DNA from: a virus
DNA length: 50,167 nucleotides
Direction: 5' to 3' (one strand)
IMG/VR virus record: IMGVR_UViG_3300024505_000286
Location: 1 to 50,167 of that record
Positions 8,554 to 16,765 of the stretch are shown piece by piece; position 1 is the stretch's first letter, and the number at the start of each line of letters is the position of its first letter. The notes under the pieces are model-generated. The model ran no database searches, was not told the origin of the DNA, and worked only from the letters and a program-made list of their open reading frames with translations. The translations under genes and the position numbers were made by a program.

Positions 8554-9651
8554 TTAAGGAATATACATGATGTAGTAACATCCAAGACCAGGTTGATAGT
8601 TGTTATGACCTAGTCCTCCTCCTGTAGAGCCAATAGTAACACTTACGGAGATTCCTGTACTTGCTGAGTTAGTAGTTGCAGAAGAACTCTTTGTACCAGC
8701 TTGATCCATATAATCAGCAACAGCACCCGCTTCATCTGGATCAGATTTACCAGGAGCGTAAGCAAGTGTATGTGTGTGTCCAGGATCAGTTACAGATGAT
8801 GTAGCTGAGTGTGAGTGTGCAGGTATTTGGTTGGTAGCAAGAGTCACTGTATTAGAACCAGCTGTTCCCAGAAGAGTGTAGTTAGGGTTGCTTGGCACAG
8901 CAGGATCCACTGCAGGGCTCATAGCTCCACCTCCCATACCTGTTGTCACTCCCACTGGAACACGTCCTCTTTTATCAGGCGTTCCATTTTGACCATTACA
9001 GAGGTAGATTTTCTCCCAGTCACCAATACCAGCACCTGTACCATCAAACTTACCTGTAAGAGAGCCATAGTATTCTACAGCTACATAAGGTATCATTTTG
9101 TTATAATACTTGGTGCTTGTACCAATACTGTTTAGGTAAGCCTGAATTAATGCGTTGAGATCAGCAAGCTTGACATAGTTTGTATCTACATCAAGAGCTA
9201 GCGCTGCAAGGTCCACTTCTATATCACAAATCTTATTGATGGCTGCCTGAAGGATGGCATGTGTTCCAGAAGAACCAGTTACACCATCAAGACAACCCAC
9301 TGTATATGCTCCCTCTAGAGCAGCAAAGTCAGCCTCAAGAGCAGTGAGTCTTGTGTCAAGCTCACATATGGCCTTTATTAATGCATTGATAACATTTATG
9401 AGTGTGAGGTCTTCACATTCTACAAGATTCTTGTTTACAATCTCACAGATAATTTGAGGGTCAATTGGTAAAACTATACCACTTCCATCAAGTGTAGATA
9501 CAAGAAAAGTAATCAATGCTTGTTCAACATACGAAAGAGAATCTCCTGTTTGAATTCCCAAAACGGGAACATCCACTCCTGTATATCTCACACATTGATC
9601 AGAAATTGTTTCTGCACAACCGTTATAGCAATTTGAACAAATGTTGGACAT
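8554..9651 (-). CDS. Tail fibre with C-terminal phage tail-collar domain
   Basis: A 365-residue protein. It begins with a Cys-rich segment and the YTGVDVPVLGIQTGDS motif (about 22-38). A coiled-coil middle region (residues 90-175, LDTRLTALEADFAALEGAY) follows. The C-terminal domain from about residue 195 resembles the phage tail-collar domain: KIYLCNGQNGTPDKRGRVPVG, then IPAHSHS, and the ending NNYQPGLGCYYIMYIP. Such proteins form trimeric fibres or collars that touch the host surface. It sits in a run of small Cys-rich virion genes after the capsid region, consistent with a receptor-binding or head-fibre role. The domain call is strong; the place in the virion is inferred. Confidence 0.75.
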   Translation of the reverse strand: MSNICSNCYNGCAETISDQCVRYTGVDVPVLGIQTGDSLSYVEQALITFLVSTLDGSGIVLPIDPQIICEIVNKNLVECEDLTLINVINALIKAICELDTRLTALEADFAALEGAYTVGCLDGVTGSSGTHAILQAAINKICDIEVDLAALALDVDTNYVKLADLNALIQAYLNSIGTSTKYYNKMIPYVAVEYYGSLTGKFDGTGAGIGDWEKIYLCNGQNGTPDKRGRVPVGVTTGMGGGAMSPAVDPAVPSNPNYTLLGTAGSNTVTLATNQIPAHSHSATSSVTDPGHTHTLAYAPGKSDPDEAGAVADYMDQAGTKSSSATTNSASTGISVSVTIGSTGGGLGHNNYQPGLGCYYIMYIP

Positions 9652-9918
9652 TTATTTATATTTTAAAAGTTTAACTCTGCTCGCAATCATATTCACTGTA
9701 TAACAAGCAGCATAATCGGGATTACAATACTTGTAGACAAGTATTCTTCTGTAGTTTATGAGTGCCAGCATTACCCCTCCAGGTACAGGCTGGTTCAACA
9801 TAAACACAACATTATTGTACAAATTGTTTCCAAGGGCTGCCAGTTTACAATCTATCTCAGCGATAAGATTGGGAATACTAGCGCACTCTGGACAATTTGT
9901 AAGCCTGGGTGATAACAT
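9652..9918 (-). CDS. Hypothetical small protein in the fibre cluster
   Basis: An 88-residue protein, MLSPRLTNCPECASIPNLIAE. It has a CxxC pair at residues 9-12 and further Cys residues near 24, 66 and 72, and a helical, moderately hydrophobic middle (NNVVFMLNQPVPGGVMLALINY). I do not recognise a family. It ends directly before the fibre start and its own start overlaps the end of the small zinc-finger gene by 41 nt in another frame. Its place between fibre genes suggests a virion or chaperone role, which is only inference. Confidence 0.5.
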   Translation of the reverse strand: MLSPRLTNCPECASIPNLIAEIDCKLAALGNNLYNNVVFMLNQPVPGGVMLALINYRRILVYKYCNPDYAACYTVNMIASRVKLLKYK

Positions 9919-10030
9919 TTCCTATAATTTTTCTTCCTTGTTTTACAGCAGAATTGCATGCAGCACAAAGACCGTTAATCAATTGACATCCACATCCAAC
10001 CTTAGCTCCACATTTTTTACAAGCAGCCAT
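9878..10030 (-). CDS. Tiny Cys-rich zinc-finger-like protein
   Basis: A 50-residue ORF, MAACKKCGAKVGCGCQLING, ending with TAG. Eight cysteines are arranged CxxC (4, 7), CxC (13, 15), then C22, and C25 before NSAVKQGRK, as in a small treble-clef or zinc-ribbon protein. The codons read as a normal gene start after an A-rich leader, and the start follows the upstream structural gene by 1 nt. Its 3' end overlaps the next gene by 41 nt. The function is unknown; a structural zinc or a disulphide-rich virion part is possible. Confidence 0.6.
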   Translation of the reverse strand: MAACKKCGAKVGCGCQLINGLCAACNSAVKQGRKIIGNVITQAYKLSRVR

Positions 10031-10031
10031 A

Positions 10032-10595
10032 TTAATAAAAGTTTATAATGTAGTTGTTTCCAGAACATCCACAATTGTTCTTCAAGAAGTTGTTCAGCAT
10101 CATATCTGCCTGATTGTACATTTTTGTTGCTTCAACATCAGCACAGTTGTTGGCAGCAGCTAAAGCTCCCTGTATAAAGAAATTTATAGTGTTCAAATCT
10201 ACAAACGCTTGTGTTTTTATAGCTCTATCACATTCCATCATATCAAGCTTCATAAATGCTCCATCAAACTTCTCTTGTAGCTGTTCAATACGCATGATTG
10301 ACTTCTCTACATAGTTTAAGTATGCAGGAGCCACAGAATATTTTAAACGATACACACCATCAGGAAGTGGCTGATCCACACCTGGAGGAGTGATTCCTAA
10401 GTTTGATGTTGTAAATATGTTGAAGTCATTAACACTAAAAGGTTTGAAGAATGTGCCAAATCCAGGAACTGTGATTTCAATTGTAGCACCAGAAACAACA
10501 GGTGGATTAGTTGGATAGGTAGAGGCATCAGCAACCCCAAGTGTGGTTACATTATATGTAGGGATTACCAGTATGTCTAGTTTTAAATCTGCCAT
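10032..10595 (-). CDS. Hypothetical virion protein
   Basis: A 187-residue protein. Residues 1-105 look beta-rich (MADLKLDILVIPTYN, VSGATIEITVPGFGTFFKPF, DGVYRLKYSV), while 110-175 is helical (YVEKSIMRIEQLQEKFDGAFMKLDMMECD). It ends with a Cys/Asn-rich tail, NNCGCSGNNYIINFY. A beta domain with a helical stalk is common in head-decoration or fibre-base proteins. It follows a structured terminator-like hairpin after the Thr-tailed protein and leads the fibre cluster. I do not recognise the family. Confidence 0.5.
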   Translation of the reverse strand: MADLKLDILVIPTYNVTTLGVADASTYPTNPPVVSGATIEITVPGFGTFFKPFSVNDFNIFTTSNLGITPPGVDQPLPDGVYRLKYSVAPAYLNYVEKSIMRIEQLQEKFDGAFMKLDMMECDRAIKTQAFVDLNTINFFIQGALAAANNCADVEATKMYNQADMMLNNFLKNNCGCSGNNYIINFY

Positions 10596-10611
10596 GTTGT
10601 CTTAAATAATT

Positions 10612-10652
10612 AAGCCAGAGGATTGAGTTTTAAATCCTCTCACCTCTGGCTT
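10612..10652 (-). terminator. Terminator-like nested hairpin
   Basis: AAGCCAGAGG (10612-10621) pairs with CCTCTGGCTT (10643-10652) over 10 bp. A competing inner stem (GAGGATT with AATCCTC) can form within it. On the minus strand it is followed by AATTATTT. It lies between the genes at 10685-11857 and 10032-10595, so it may attenuate read-through. Confidence 0.6.
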
Positions 10653-10684
10653 AGGTTAATATAATCTAGGTTATTCTCCTACTA

Positions 10685-11857
10685 TTACGGAATCAAAGTT
10701 GTAGTAGTAGAAGTAGAAGGCCATACAGTGGTTGTTGTAGAAGTGGTAGTTACACAAACTCCATTCTCATCAGCCACAGCACCAAGACCAGCTACAAGAA
10801 CAGCCTCAATTGCAGCTTCAGCAGCGCTATCTTTTTCAACAGCAATGATTACAGTGCTATCTTCTTTGATATAATCGCCCCAGCTGTAAACAGACTTGTC
10901 ATACTCATTGAACTTGATGTAATAGGTGGTGTAGGTTGTACCATCGCTCACCCAAGATTCAAAGTTCTCGTTGTAGCCATTCATTCTGTAAAGATGCTTC
11001 AAGTAACCAGCTTGATAGCTGTAGAAGTTCTTTTCTAATTGTGCAATCTCAGCAGAAGTACCAGTGGCGTAAGAAGAACGCTGTACAACTACAGGATCAG
11101 CAACAACGTTACAAGGATCGTACACAATGAAGTCAGCAGTTGTTGCTGGACCACTGTACACGAATGTACGGAACCACATTCTGTCATACTCGAAAGGAAA
11201 TGCTGCAACGTCACAAGGCTGACCATATTTAGTCAATGGTTTACCAGTGATACGCAAGAATGCGTTTGCATCATTACCAATTCTTTGGAACTGATAGAAA
11301 TCAGACAAAGTGATGTTGTCAGGGTTGTTACCTGGAGCTTGCAAATTCAAATGATAGATTACATCATCAATGAATGCAGGAACATCAACAGCAGCACAAG
11401 GGTTACCGTCACACTCACAACAAGGAGCATTTACAGTGACTGAACGAGTGAAACCGTTAAAATACAAAGTGTCTAAATAGCTAGAGTGAGCACGAAGTGT
11501 AAGGGTTACCACCTCACCACATTGTACATTCCAGTTTACTACATCAGTGATTTGAGTCAATGGTGTAGGACAACCGTTCACTTTATACCATTCAGTTACG
11601 TTGCTTTTGCAACCAGATCCTGAAGGACAACCTTTAATCTTATCAGAACGCTTAGAGCCTTGCAGATAAGTGTTGGTACGGCCCTGCGCAATATAGAAAT
11701 AAGGAGAAGCAGCAATGTTACCAGCTGTGGCAACAGAGTAGTCAGCACGGTAGATACCCACCTGACCTGCTGTTAGGTCTTGCGTAGATCCAGAGCTAGG
11801 GAGCGCAGTTTGCCCTACTGGTACTACGAAGAGCGTAGTTAATGAAAAATCAGCCAT
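10685..11857 (-). CDS. Abundant-type virion protein with Thr-rich tail
   Basis: A 390-residue protein, MADFSLTTLFVVPVGQTALP. It is beta-rich, with a Cys-rich middle (CPSGSGCKSN, APCCECDGNPC) and a C terminus TTTSTTTTVWPSTSTTTTLIP, low-complexity Thr like that in the giant tail protein at 1-4661. The next gene downstream also starts MAD. It carries no enzymatic motif. Its place after the capsid gene in the late arm and its well-kept codon use suggest a major structural component, such as a head fibre or tail protein; this is inference. It is followed by the hairpin at 10612-10652. Confidence 0.55.
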   Translation of the reverse strand: MADFSLTTLFVVPVGQTALPSSGSTQDLTAGQVGIYRADYSVATAGNIAASPYFYIAQGRTNTYLQGSKRSDKIKGCPSGSGCKSNVTEWYKVNGCPTPLTQITDVVNWNVQCGEVVTLTLRAHSSYLDTLYFNGFTRSVTVNAPCCECDGNPCAAVDVPAFIDDVIYHLNLQAPGNNPDNITLSDFYQFQRIGNDANAFLRITGKPLTKYGQPCDVAAFPFEYDRMWFRTFVYSGPATTADFIVYDPCNVVADPVVVQRSSYATGTSAEIAQLEKNFYSYQAGYLKHLYRMNGYNENFESWVSDGTTYTTYYIKFNEYDKSVYSWGDYIKEDSTVIIAVEKDSAAEAAIEAVLVAGLGAVADENGVCVTTTSTTTTVWPSTSTTTTLIP

Positions 11858-11885
11858 TTTGCTTTATTTTTAGTGATTAAAAAAC

Positions 11886-12617
11886 TTATTCGTTTGTCTG
11901 TATCCTGAACTGTGCACTTTGAACAGCGGGTGCGTTCTCTGTATACATAGCTAGGTTTTGTACTGTTAAGTCTACCAATTCATCCTCTAGATAGAGTTCA
12001 AGTTCGCAGTCTTGGTTGTAAGATGGTTCTCCGTCAAGCATTATATATCCTTCTTTATTGATATAAACTGGATATCTCATGTAAGACATGTAGATTTTGC
12101 TTGGGGTGAATGTCCCATCGGTGAAGATGCTTATTTCATCTGTCGAAAGGAAGTTGAAAGTCTCTTGGTATTCAAAGCTTGGTCTGTAATGGTCGTTGTT
12201 CAGAATGAACTGAAGGTCACCATGTTTAGCCAAATCTCTGTTTATCCAGATCTTTCTGTCCTTACACACTCCTTTGTCAGCCAGTACATAACTATCAATA
12301 TAGAACATGTACTTGGGAACTAGGAGATGCAGATTAGCAAACCATTGATTTAGTTCCTTGTTCTTGAGTTTGAGCTCAAGAGGTTGGTGGTTGTAAGTGA
12401 TCACCAAACTTTGGAGGTCCTCGTAACGCTTCTTAAAAGCGTCAAGTCCCATTCCACTTATCACACTAAAACCATCAACCTTTTGTTTTATCAGCTTTAT
12501 CTGAGCCTCATTGAGGGCTAGTATCTTGTCTTCTAAGTTTATCTGCTGGTGTACATTAGTTGATAGTTTATTTAGTTTCTGATCTATCTTGTATAATAAA
12601 CTATCTACTGGTATCAT
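11886..12617 (-). CDS. Hypothetical structural protein
   Basis: A 243-residue protein. Residues 1-60 are helical (LLYKIDQKLNKLSTNVHQQINLEDKILALNEAQIKLIKQ), followed by a mixed domain with KYMFYIDSYVLADKGVCKDRKIWINRDLAKHGD and the segment IFTDGTFTPSKIYMSYMRYPVYI. Comparable genes sit between capsid and tail genes in crAss-like phages and are likely head-completion or connector proteins, but I cannot name the family. Its ATG overlaps the upstream stop by 4 nt, which suggests translational coupling. Confidence 0.5.
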   Translation of the reverse strand: MIPVDSLLYKIDQKLNKLSTNVHQQINLEDKILALNEAQIKLIKQKVDGFSVISGMGLDAFKKRYEDLQSLVITYNHQPLELKLKNKELNQWFANLHLLVPKYMFYIDSYVLADKGVCKDRKIWINRDLAKHGDLQFILNNDHYRPSFEYQETFNFLSTDEISIFTDGTFTPSKIYMSYMRYPVYINKEGYIMLDGEPSYNQDCELELYLEDELVDLTVQNLAMYTENAPAVQSAQFRIQTNE

Positions 12618-13582
12618 ACTGCAGCTAATTTCTTAGTTTTCAACTTTCCTTCGAGAGTCAAGAGCAAGTCTTGATTGTCATCATCAGAGAGTTGTTTAAT
12701 CAAATCATCTTCGTCCTTAGCTATTTCAAATTCACCTTCATAGATTTTACCATTTGGCTTAGATCTGTATATTGAATGTGTGATGGCTTGTTTCACTAAG
12801 TCTTTGATATGGAGTAAGTTGTCTTTCATATCTGCAAAGCGTGTGAACACTTCAACAGGATTCAACCCCTGATACTTACCGTTTTTAAACTCGGTTTGTT
12901 TGAGGACATTGTCTACAAGGTTGTAAACTGCTTCCTCTTTAGTATCATCAGTTACAGGTAGGCCCAACAAACGTGCCACTTTTCTTTTTCTCTCAGGAGT
13001 CATTCCATCAAACTTGACAATAGCTTTGTTGATGAGTTGCTTCTTCTTGAACAGAACAGCATTTTCAATTTCATCATCAGCTACGTAAAACTGTGTGTCA
13101 GCTGGATATTCACCACGCTCCCAAGCTTGATATGAGCTTGCGATGGTTGGATGAACACGTAACCAAGAAAAAGCTAGTTCCTGTAGAGGAATTGCAAGAT
13201 CGAAGAAGTTGTCACCATCCAGAAGTTTAACAGGCTGAACATGCATTCCATCTTGTGTAGATGTAGACAATCCATAGTTCCAAAAACTAGAACGAGGACC
13301 TAAGTCAACATCACCAAGAGCAGCTTGCAATTTAGCTTTCAGTTTTGTAACACGCTCAATCTCCAAGTCTCTTTCTAGAGGATCAGAAATTCTGCGGATG
13401 TAAGCAGCTTCAGTATCAAGTCCTGTTCTGTATTTACCATCCAATTCCTTATAGGGATATTTAAACACCCCTGTTCCAGGAATACGCGTTAAACCTTTTA
13501 AAGCAAGTCCACCTTGCATTGTCTGAAGTTGTGAGTTATTATACTCCTTCTTAATTGTTGAGATTTTACCTAACTTACCCAT
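12614..13582 (-). CDS. Hypothetical protein downstream of the capsid gene
   Basis: A 322-residue protein, MGKLGKISTIKKEYNNSQLQ, largely charged and helical. The segment PLERDLEIERVTKLKAKLQAAL is probably coiled coil, and the C terminus is acidic then basic (DEDDLIKQLSDDDNQDLLLTLEGKLKTKKLAAV). I see no catalytic motif. Its start carries the leader AATAAACTACAT immediately before ATG, identical to that of the scaffold gene. It lies 190 nt after the capsid gene behind a structured intergenic segment. A head-assembly role is inferred from position only. Confidence 0.5.
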   Translation of the reverse strand: MGKLGKISTIKKEYNNSQLQTMQGGLALKGLTRIPGTGVFKYPYKELDGKYRTGLDTEAAYIRRISDPLERDLEIERVTKLKAKLQAALGDVDLGPRSSFWNYGLSTSTQDGMHVQPVKLLDGDNFFDLAIPLQELAFSWLRVHPTIASSYQAWERGEYPADTQFYVADDEIENAVLFKKKQLINKAIVKFDGMTPERKRKVARLLGLPVTDDTKEEAVYNLVDNVLKQTEFKNGKYQGLNPVEVFTRFADMKDNLLHIKDLVKQAITHSIYRSKPNGKIYEGEFEIAKDEDDLIKQLSDDDNQDLLLTLEGKLKTKKLAAV

Positions 13583-13595
13583 ATGTAGTTTATTT
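13579..13595 (-). promoter_or_regulatory. Shared 17-nt leader and start (copy 2)
   Basis: The sequence is identical to the block at 16639-16655 and includes the ATG of the gene at 12614-13582. Identity covers the leader and start codon only; the two proteins differ from the third residue on. Confidence 0.4.
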
Positions 13596-13610
13596 ATTTG
13601 GTTTTATTCG

Positions 13611-13668
13611 CAGAGTGATTCCCATCGAAGGGATAGCGATTGGGAGACACCCCAGTCCAACCACTCTG
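13611..13668 (-). ncRNA. Structured RNA element between capsid and next gene
   Basis: CAGAGTG (13611-13617) pairs with CACTCTG (13662-13668) and encloses a second stem, CCCATCG (13621-13627) with CGAT-TGGG (13637-13644). The fold would be a stem with an internal arm and a G/C-rich single-stranded flank. It lies in the 190-nt gap after the capsid gene and before the next start, next to the terminator hairpin at 13675-13718. It could be an RNA-processing or attenuation element; the strand is taken from the flanking genes. Confidence 0.35.
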
Positions 13669-13674
13669 TAGTTT

Positions 13675-13718
13675 GAGAAGAGCTCCCCCACAGGGAGTGT
13701 GGGGGGCATTCTCTTCTC
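13675..13718 (-). terminator. Long hairpin after the capsid gene
   Basis: Two stacked stems: GAGAAGAG (13675-13682) with CTCTTCTC (13711-13718), and CCCCCACA (13685-13692) with TGTGGGGG (13698-13705) around a 5-nt loop. It is 54 nt beyond the capsid stop. The minus-strand tail is AAACTAC, without a U run, so it may protect the 3' end or only partly terminate. Confidence 0.6.
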
Positions 13719-13772
13719 GATTTTATGAAGACTAGGATGCTGATCTTACGGGTAGCATCACTAGTACGGTCA

Positions 13773-15326
13773 TTAGAATTGTGGAATCTCTTCGATCAAA
13801 ACTGTACGAGACAAGTCTTCGATAAAGACATCACAACGGTCTTTCATCCAGATTTCATATCCTGGGAATTTGTTTGCAGAGCTCATACCCTGAGATTTGG
13901 CAAATCCCAAATGGTGACGAGTTCCATCAATATATCCCCAAGTCATAGAAGGTGCACCCTTCATACGAACTTCACGGATGTTGTTAACCATAGAACCATC
14001 AGACATTGGAGACACGTCAAATACCATGAATACAGGAGTGCTCTTCTTGTTCTGACCAAATTCTAAGTTAGTTTGAGGCAAATCCAATTCTTTCAAATGG
14101 ATGAGCTCAACACGACCAGTTTCACGTGTAACCATTGCATCGAATGCAAAGTTGTAAGTGATGTGCTGGCCTTCGCCTTGCAAATAACGGTTACCGCTAT
14201 CAGCCATGAATGTCAAACCGCTGTTCAAAGCGTCATTCTTCAAAGCTTGTTGGAACACGTCAAATCCAGCTTCGTTGGTGTACATTTTCACTCTACGATC
14301 TTTAACATCCACCCTTCTGTAGAACAAGTCTCCAAAAACAGAACGGATCAAGTTCGCAGTGAATTCACCACGGTTGTATTGTACCAAGTTACCGTTGTTA
14401 CGCATTCTGTGGTAAACACCAGCAGATGTACGCTTCAATTCTTGCTTGCTACCATTTGTTTTAACAGTGCCTGGGCGAGACCAAATCATACGCTTAACTT
14501 TCAACTCAAGCATAGACTTTCTCATCCAGAACTCGATGAATGGCTCCCATTTAACATCGTTACGAGTTAAAGGAAGTTGGTTACGTCTTTGAGGAGCGTA
14601 AACCAAGATATCCAAAGGATTACCTTTGCTATCTCTCATCATTTTGTCATCAGCCCACTCAGTGATTTTGTGCTCAAAACCATATGCAGAACCCAAAGAT
14701 TCAAACATTGTGATTTGCTCACCCAAACGAGGAAGACCTAACAAGTCTTGGTCAAATTCACCAATCGCAGCGTCAACTAGTTCAAGTTCAATGCCCACTT
14801 GCAAGAACACAGGACTAACGAAGTCTACAGTTGGATTGTCTGTAACCAAAGTGAAGCTATAAAGGAAGCCCATGTTCCAAGGAACTGGATCCTTAATAAC
14901 GTAAAAGCGAGGACCATATTGGCGAGAACCAACAGAAACGATAGCGTTCTTAGAGAACTCGTTTGTGTCAATTACCAATTGGAACTCTTGACCATCAATA
15001 CCAGGCTTGCTCAACTCAAGAGTGGAAGCAGGGATGTCGATGATTTTAGGGAATTTGTACGGAACAGCTACTTGCCATTTCCAAGCATCGCTATTATTAT
15101 CAATGTAATAAGGCGTGCTTTTGTTGATCATGTCTAGGAAGTCGTTGCTGTAAAGAGAGCTCTGTGTATAGAGGCTGATGATTTTCTTGTCGTAATCAGC
15201 AGGCTCAGTTGAGTGGAAGCTCTCCAGGTGGTTAGCGTCAGTTAGCTTACCAACAGCACGCTTGTCCATAGATGCGACACGAGCATACGTGAAGCCAGTT
15301 AGACCTGGGATTGTTTGAATTGCCAT
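13773..15326 (-). CDS. Major capsid protein
   Basis: A 517-residue protein, MAIQTIPGLTGFTYARVASMD. It is called as the HK97-fold major capsid protein from position right after the scaffold gene and two genes after the portal, from its size (crAss-like capsid proteins are about 490-510 residues), and from its body with many aromatic and charged residues and an N-terminal helical arm. I do not see a specific diagnostic motif, so the assignment rests on context. It is followed by a strong hairpin, as expected for a highly expressed gene. Codons such as GTT, GCT and CGT are used more than in neighbours, consistent with high expression. Confidence 0.75.
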   Translation of the reverse strand: MAIQTIPGLTGFTYARVASMDKRAVGKLTDANHLESFHSTEPADYDKKIISLYTQSSLYSNDFLDMINKSTPYYIDNNSDAWKWQVAVPYKFPKIIDIPASTLELSKPGIDGQEFQLVIDTNEFSKNAIVSVGSRQYGPRFYVIKDPVPWNMGFLYSFTLVTDNPTVDFVSPVFLQVGIELELVDAAIGEFDQDLLGLPRLGEQITMFESLGSAYGFEHKITEWADDKMMRDSKGNPLDILVYAPQRRNQLPLTRNDVKWEPFIEFWMRKSMLELKVKRMIWSRPGTVKTNGSKQELKRTSAGVYHRMRNNGNLVQYNRGEFTANLIRSVFGDLFYRRVDVKDRRVKMYTNEAGFDVFQQALKNDALNSGLTFMADSGNRYLQGEGQHITYNFAFDAMVTRETGRVELIHLKELDLPQTNLEFGQNKKSTPVFMVFDVSPMSDGSMVNNIREVRMKGAPSMTWGYIDGTRHHLGFAKSQGMSSANKFPGYEIWMKDRCDVFIEDLSRTVLIEEIPQF

Positions 15327-15352
15327 TTTGTTATCCTTTTATTTATGAAAAT

Positions 15353-16642
15353 TTATAAGAACCATGAATTTTGTTTAGAAGGCTGTGCACCACCCACTGC
15401 TGACTTAGTTTTTGTAACCTGTCTAGCCACTTCCCCAAACAGCTCGTTTGATTTCTTTGAAACGCCTGTTCTTTGGATGGTAGATAATGTAGGGTCTTTT
15501 TCTAAGATTTTAAGCAGGAGAGCAACTTTCACCTTTGTTGCATGGTTCTCAGGTCTCTTCAATTCCAAGATGGTCTTGTCGAAATCAGTGAGGGTCTCAC
15601 CGTTTGCTGTCTTATACTTATCTACCAGCAGGAAGTCTTGTAGTTCGTTTGCCAACTTGGGATTGATGGGTATACCATCAAACTCCTTAGATTTCAGCTT
15701 GTCGTTAAGAACTTGCTGAACATTCTGGATGTATTGGTTTTTGATTGCTTGCTTTTGTTGGAGTTCTTGTTCAGCTCTTTGCTCCATTTGTTGGAGTTTT
15801 GCAGCTTCCTTTTTAACCAACACTTTATGGTGCTTTGTAGCAACGCTTTCCAAATCACCGTAGTTTTTGAGTCTTTCAACCTCTGTGTTAATGTCTTCAG
15901 TTTCAAAACCCTGATCAGCTAGTGCTTGTTTTATCACTGCCACTTGATTATTCTCTTGTGACAAATCCATTTCAGCAAAGCTGGTCACGTTATTATATGT
16001 ACCAAAGTAGTCCTTTGGATTAACGCCTTTTACGAATATAGCATCAAACGCTTGTTGATAATCTTCCCCAAACTGACCAATGAAGCTCTGCACCATTTCA
16101 ACAGCTCCTTTCTTCTTCTCATTTTGGAAGCGCTCAAGGAAAGCTTCAGGTGTAGAGATGTCAGCATCTTCTTCATCTTCATCCTTTGAAAAGACACCAA
16201 GTTTGAATAGGTCACGAGAAAGTGCGGTGAATTGACTCACTTGTTCTGTCTCCTCATCTTGTGATTCCTCTTCAGCAGCAGGAGCAGCTTCAGCAGGTTT
16301 TGCTTCGCCAGCTTTCTTCTTAACTGGTTGAGGATCAACAGGTTGTGTTTCTTCCTCTTCTTCATCAGTGTTGTCACCAAGGAAGTTTGAAATCAAGTCC
16401 TGAGCAGAAGGTTCTTTACCATCTTGTTGAGGAACGATTTCTTTTCCTTTAGGCACCTCAGGTTTTGGAGCAGGAGCAGGATCTTCTACGTTCTTTACAA
16501 TCTCTTGAATCTGATCAGGATTGCTTGTAGAAGTTTCAGGAGAGAGCAAGTCATTAAGAAGCTCTGCACCTCCAGGTCCCATTTCCATAGTATTTTCAAT
16601 ACTAAAGTTGCCAAATGACGGGGTATCAAGGTTCTCAGCCAT
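15353..16642 (-). CDS. Scaffold-like capsid assembly protein
   Basis: A 429-residue, strongly acidic protein. Residues 60-150 are Pro/Glu/Lys-rich and disordered (DEEEEETQPVDPQP, EEESQDEETEQ). Residues 265-325 form a coiled coil (KEAAKLQQMEQRAEQELQQKQAIKNQ). There is no protease motif that I can see. Acidic, coiled-coil proteins directly before the capsid gene are typical scaffolds. It has its own promoter at 16677-16707 and the leader AATAAACTACAT before ATG, shared with the gene at 12614-13582. The C-terminal 50 residues are basic, as scaffolds often are where they touch the capsid protein. Confidence 0.65.
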   Translation of the reverse strand: MAENLDTPSFGNFSIENTMEMGPGGAELLNDLLSPETSTSNPDQIQEIVKNVEDPAPAPKPEVPKGKEIVPQQDGKEPSAQDLISNFLGDNTDEEEEETQPVDPQPVKKKAGEAKPAEAAPAAEEESQDEETEQVSQFTALSRDLFKLGVFSKDEDEEDADISTPEAFLERFQNEKKKGAVEMVQSFIGQFGEDYQQAFDAIFVKGVNPKDYFGTYNNVTSFAEMDLSQENNQVAVIKQALADQGFETEDINTEVERLKNYGDLESVATKHHKVLVKKEAAKLQQMEQRAEQELQQKQAIKNQYIQNVQQVLNDKLKSKEFDGIPINPKLANELQDFLLVDKYKTANGETLTDFDKTILELKRPENHATKVKVALLLKILEKDPTLSTIQRTGVSKKSNELFGEVARQVTKTKSAVGGAQPSKQNSWFL

Positions 16643-16655
16643 ATGTAGTTTATTT
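16639..16655 (-). promoter_or_regulatory. Shared 17-nt leader and start (copy 1)
   Basis: The 17 nt around the scaffold start (AAATAAACTACATATGG on the minus strand) are identical to those at 13579-13595 before the gene at 12614-13582. The block has no Shine-Dalgarno sequence. It could be a translation-initiation element for late genes. Confidence 0.4.
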
Positions 16656-16676
16656 TAAGTTTGGTTTATACGTTTG

Positions 16677-16707
16677 TAAAAGTAATCAGAGTATATTGAA
16701 TAGCAAA
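16677..16707 (-). promoter_or_regulatory. Bacteroidota-type promoter for scaffold and capsid
   Basis: On the minus strand TTTG (16707-16704) is followed after 19 nt by TACTTTTA (16684-16677), one mismatch from TAnnTTTG. It lies 35 nt before the scaffold start in the 123-nt gap after the SPFH gene and would give the scaffold-capsid unit its own strong transcription. Confidence 0.6.
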
Positions 16708-16765
16708 GAGTTATGCATTTGTGTGAATGTTTTTCCCGTATAATATAGCATTAATATAATTCACT

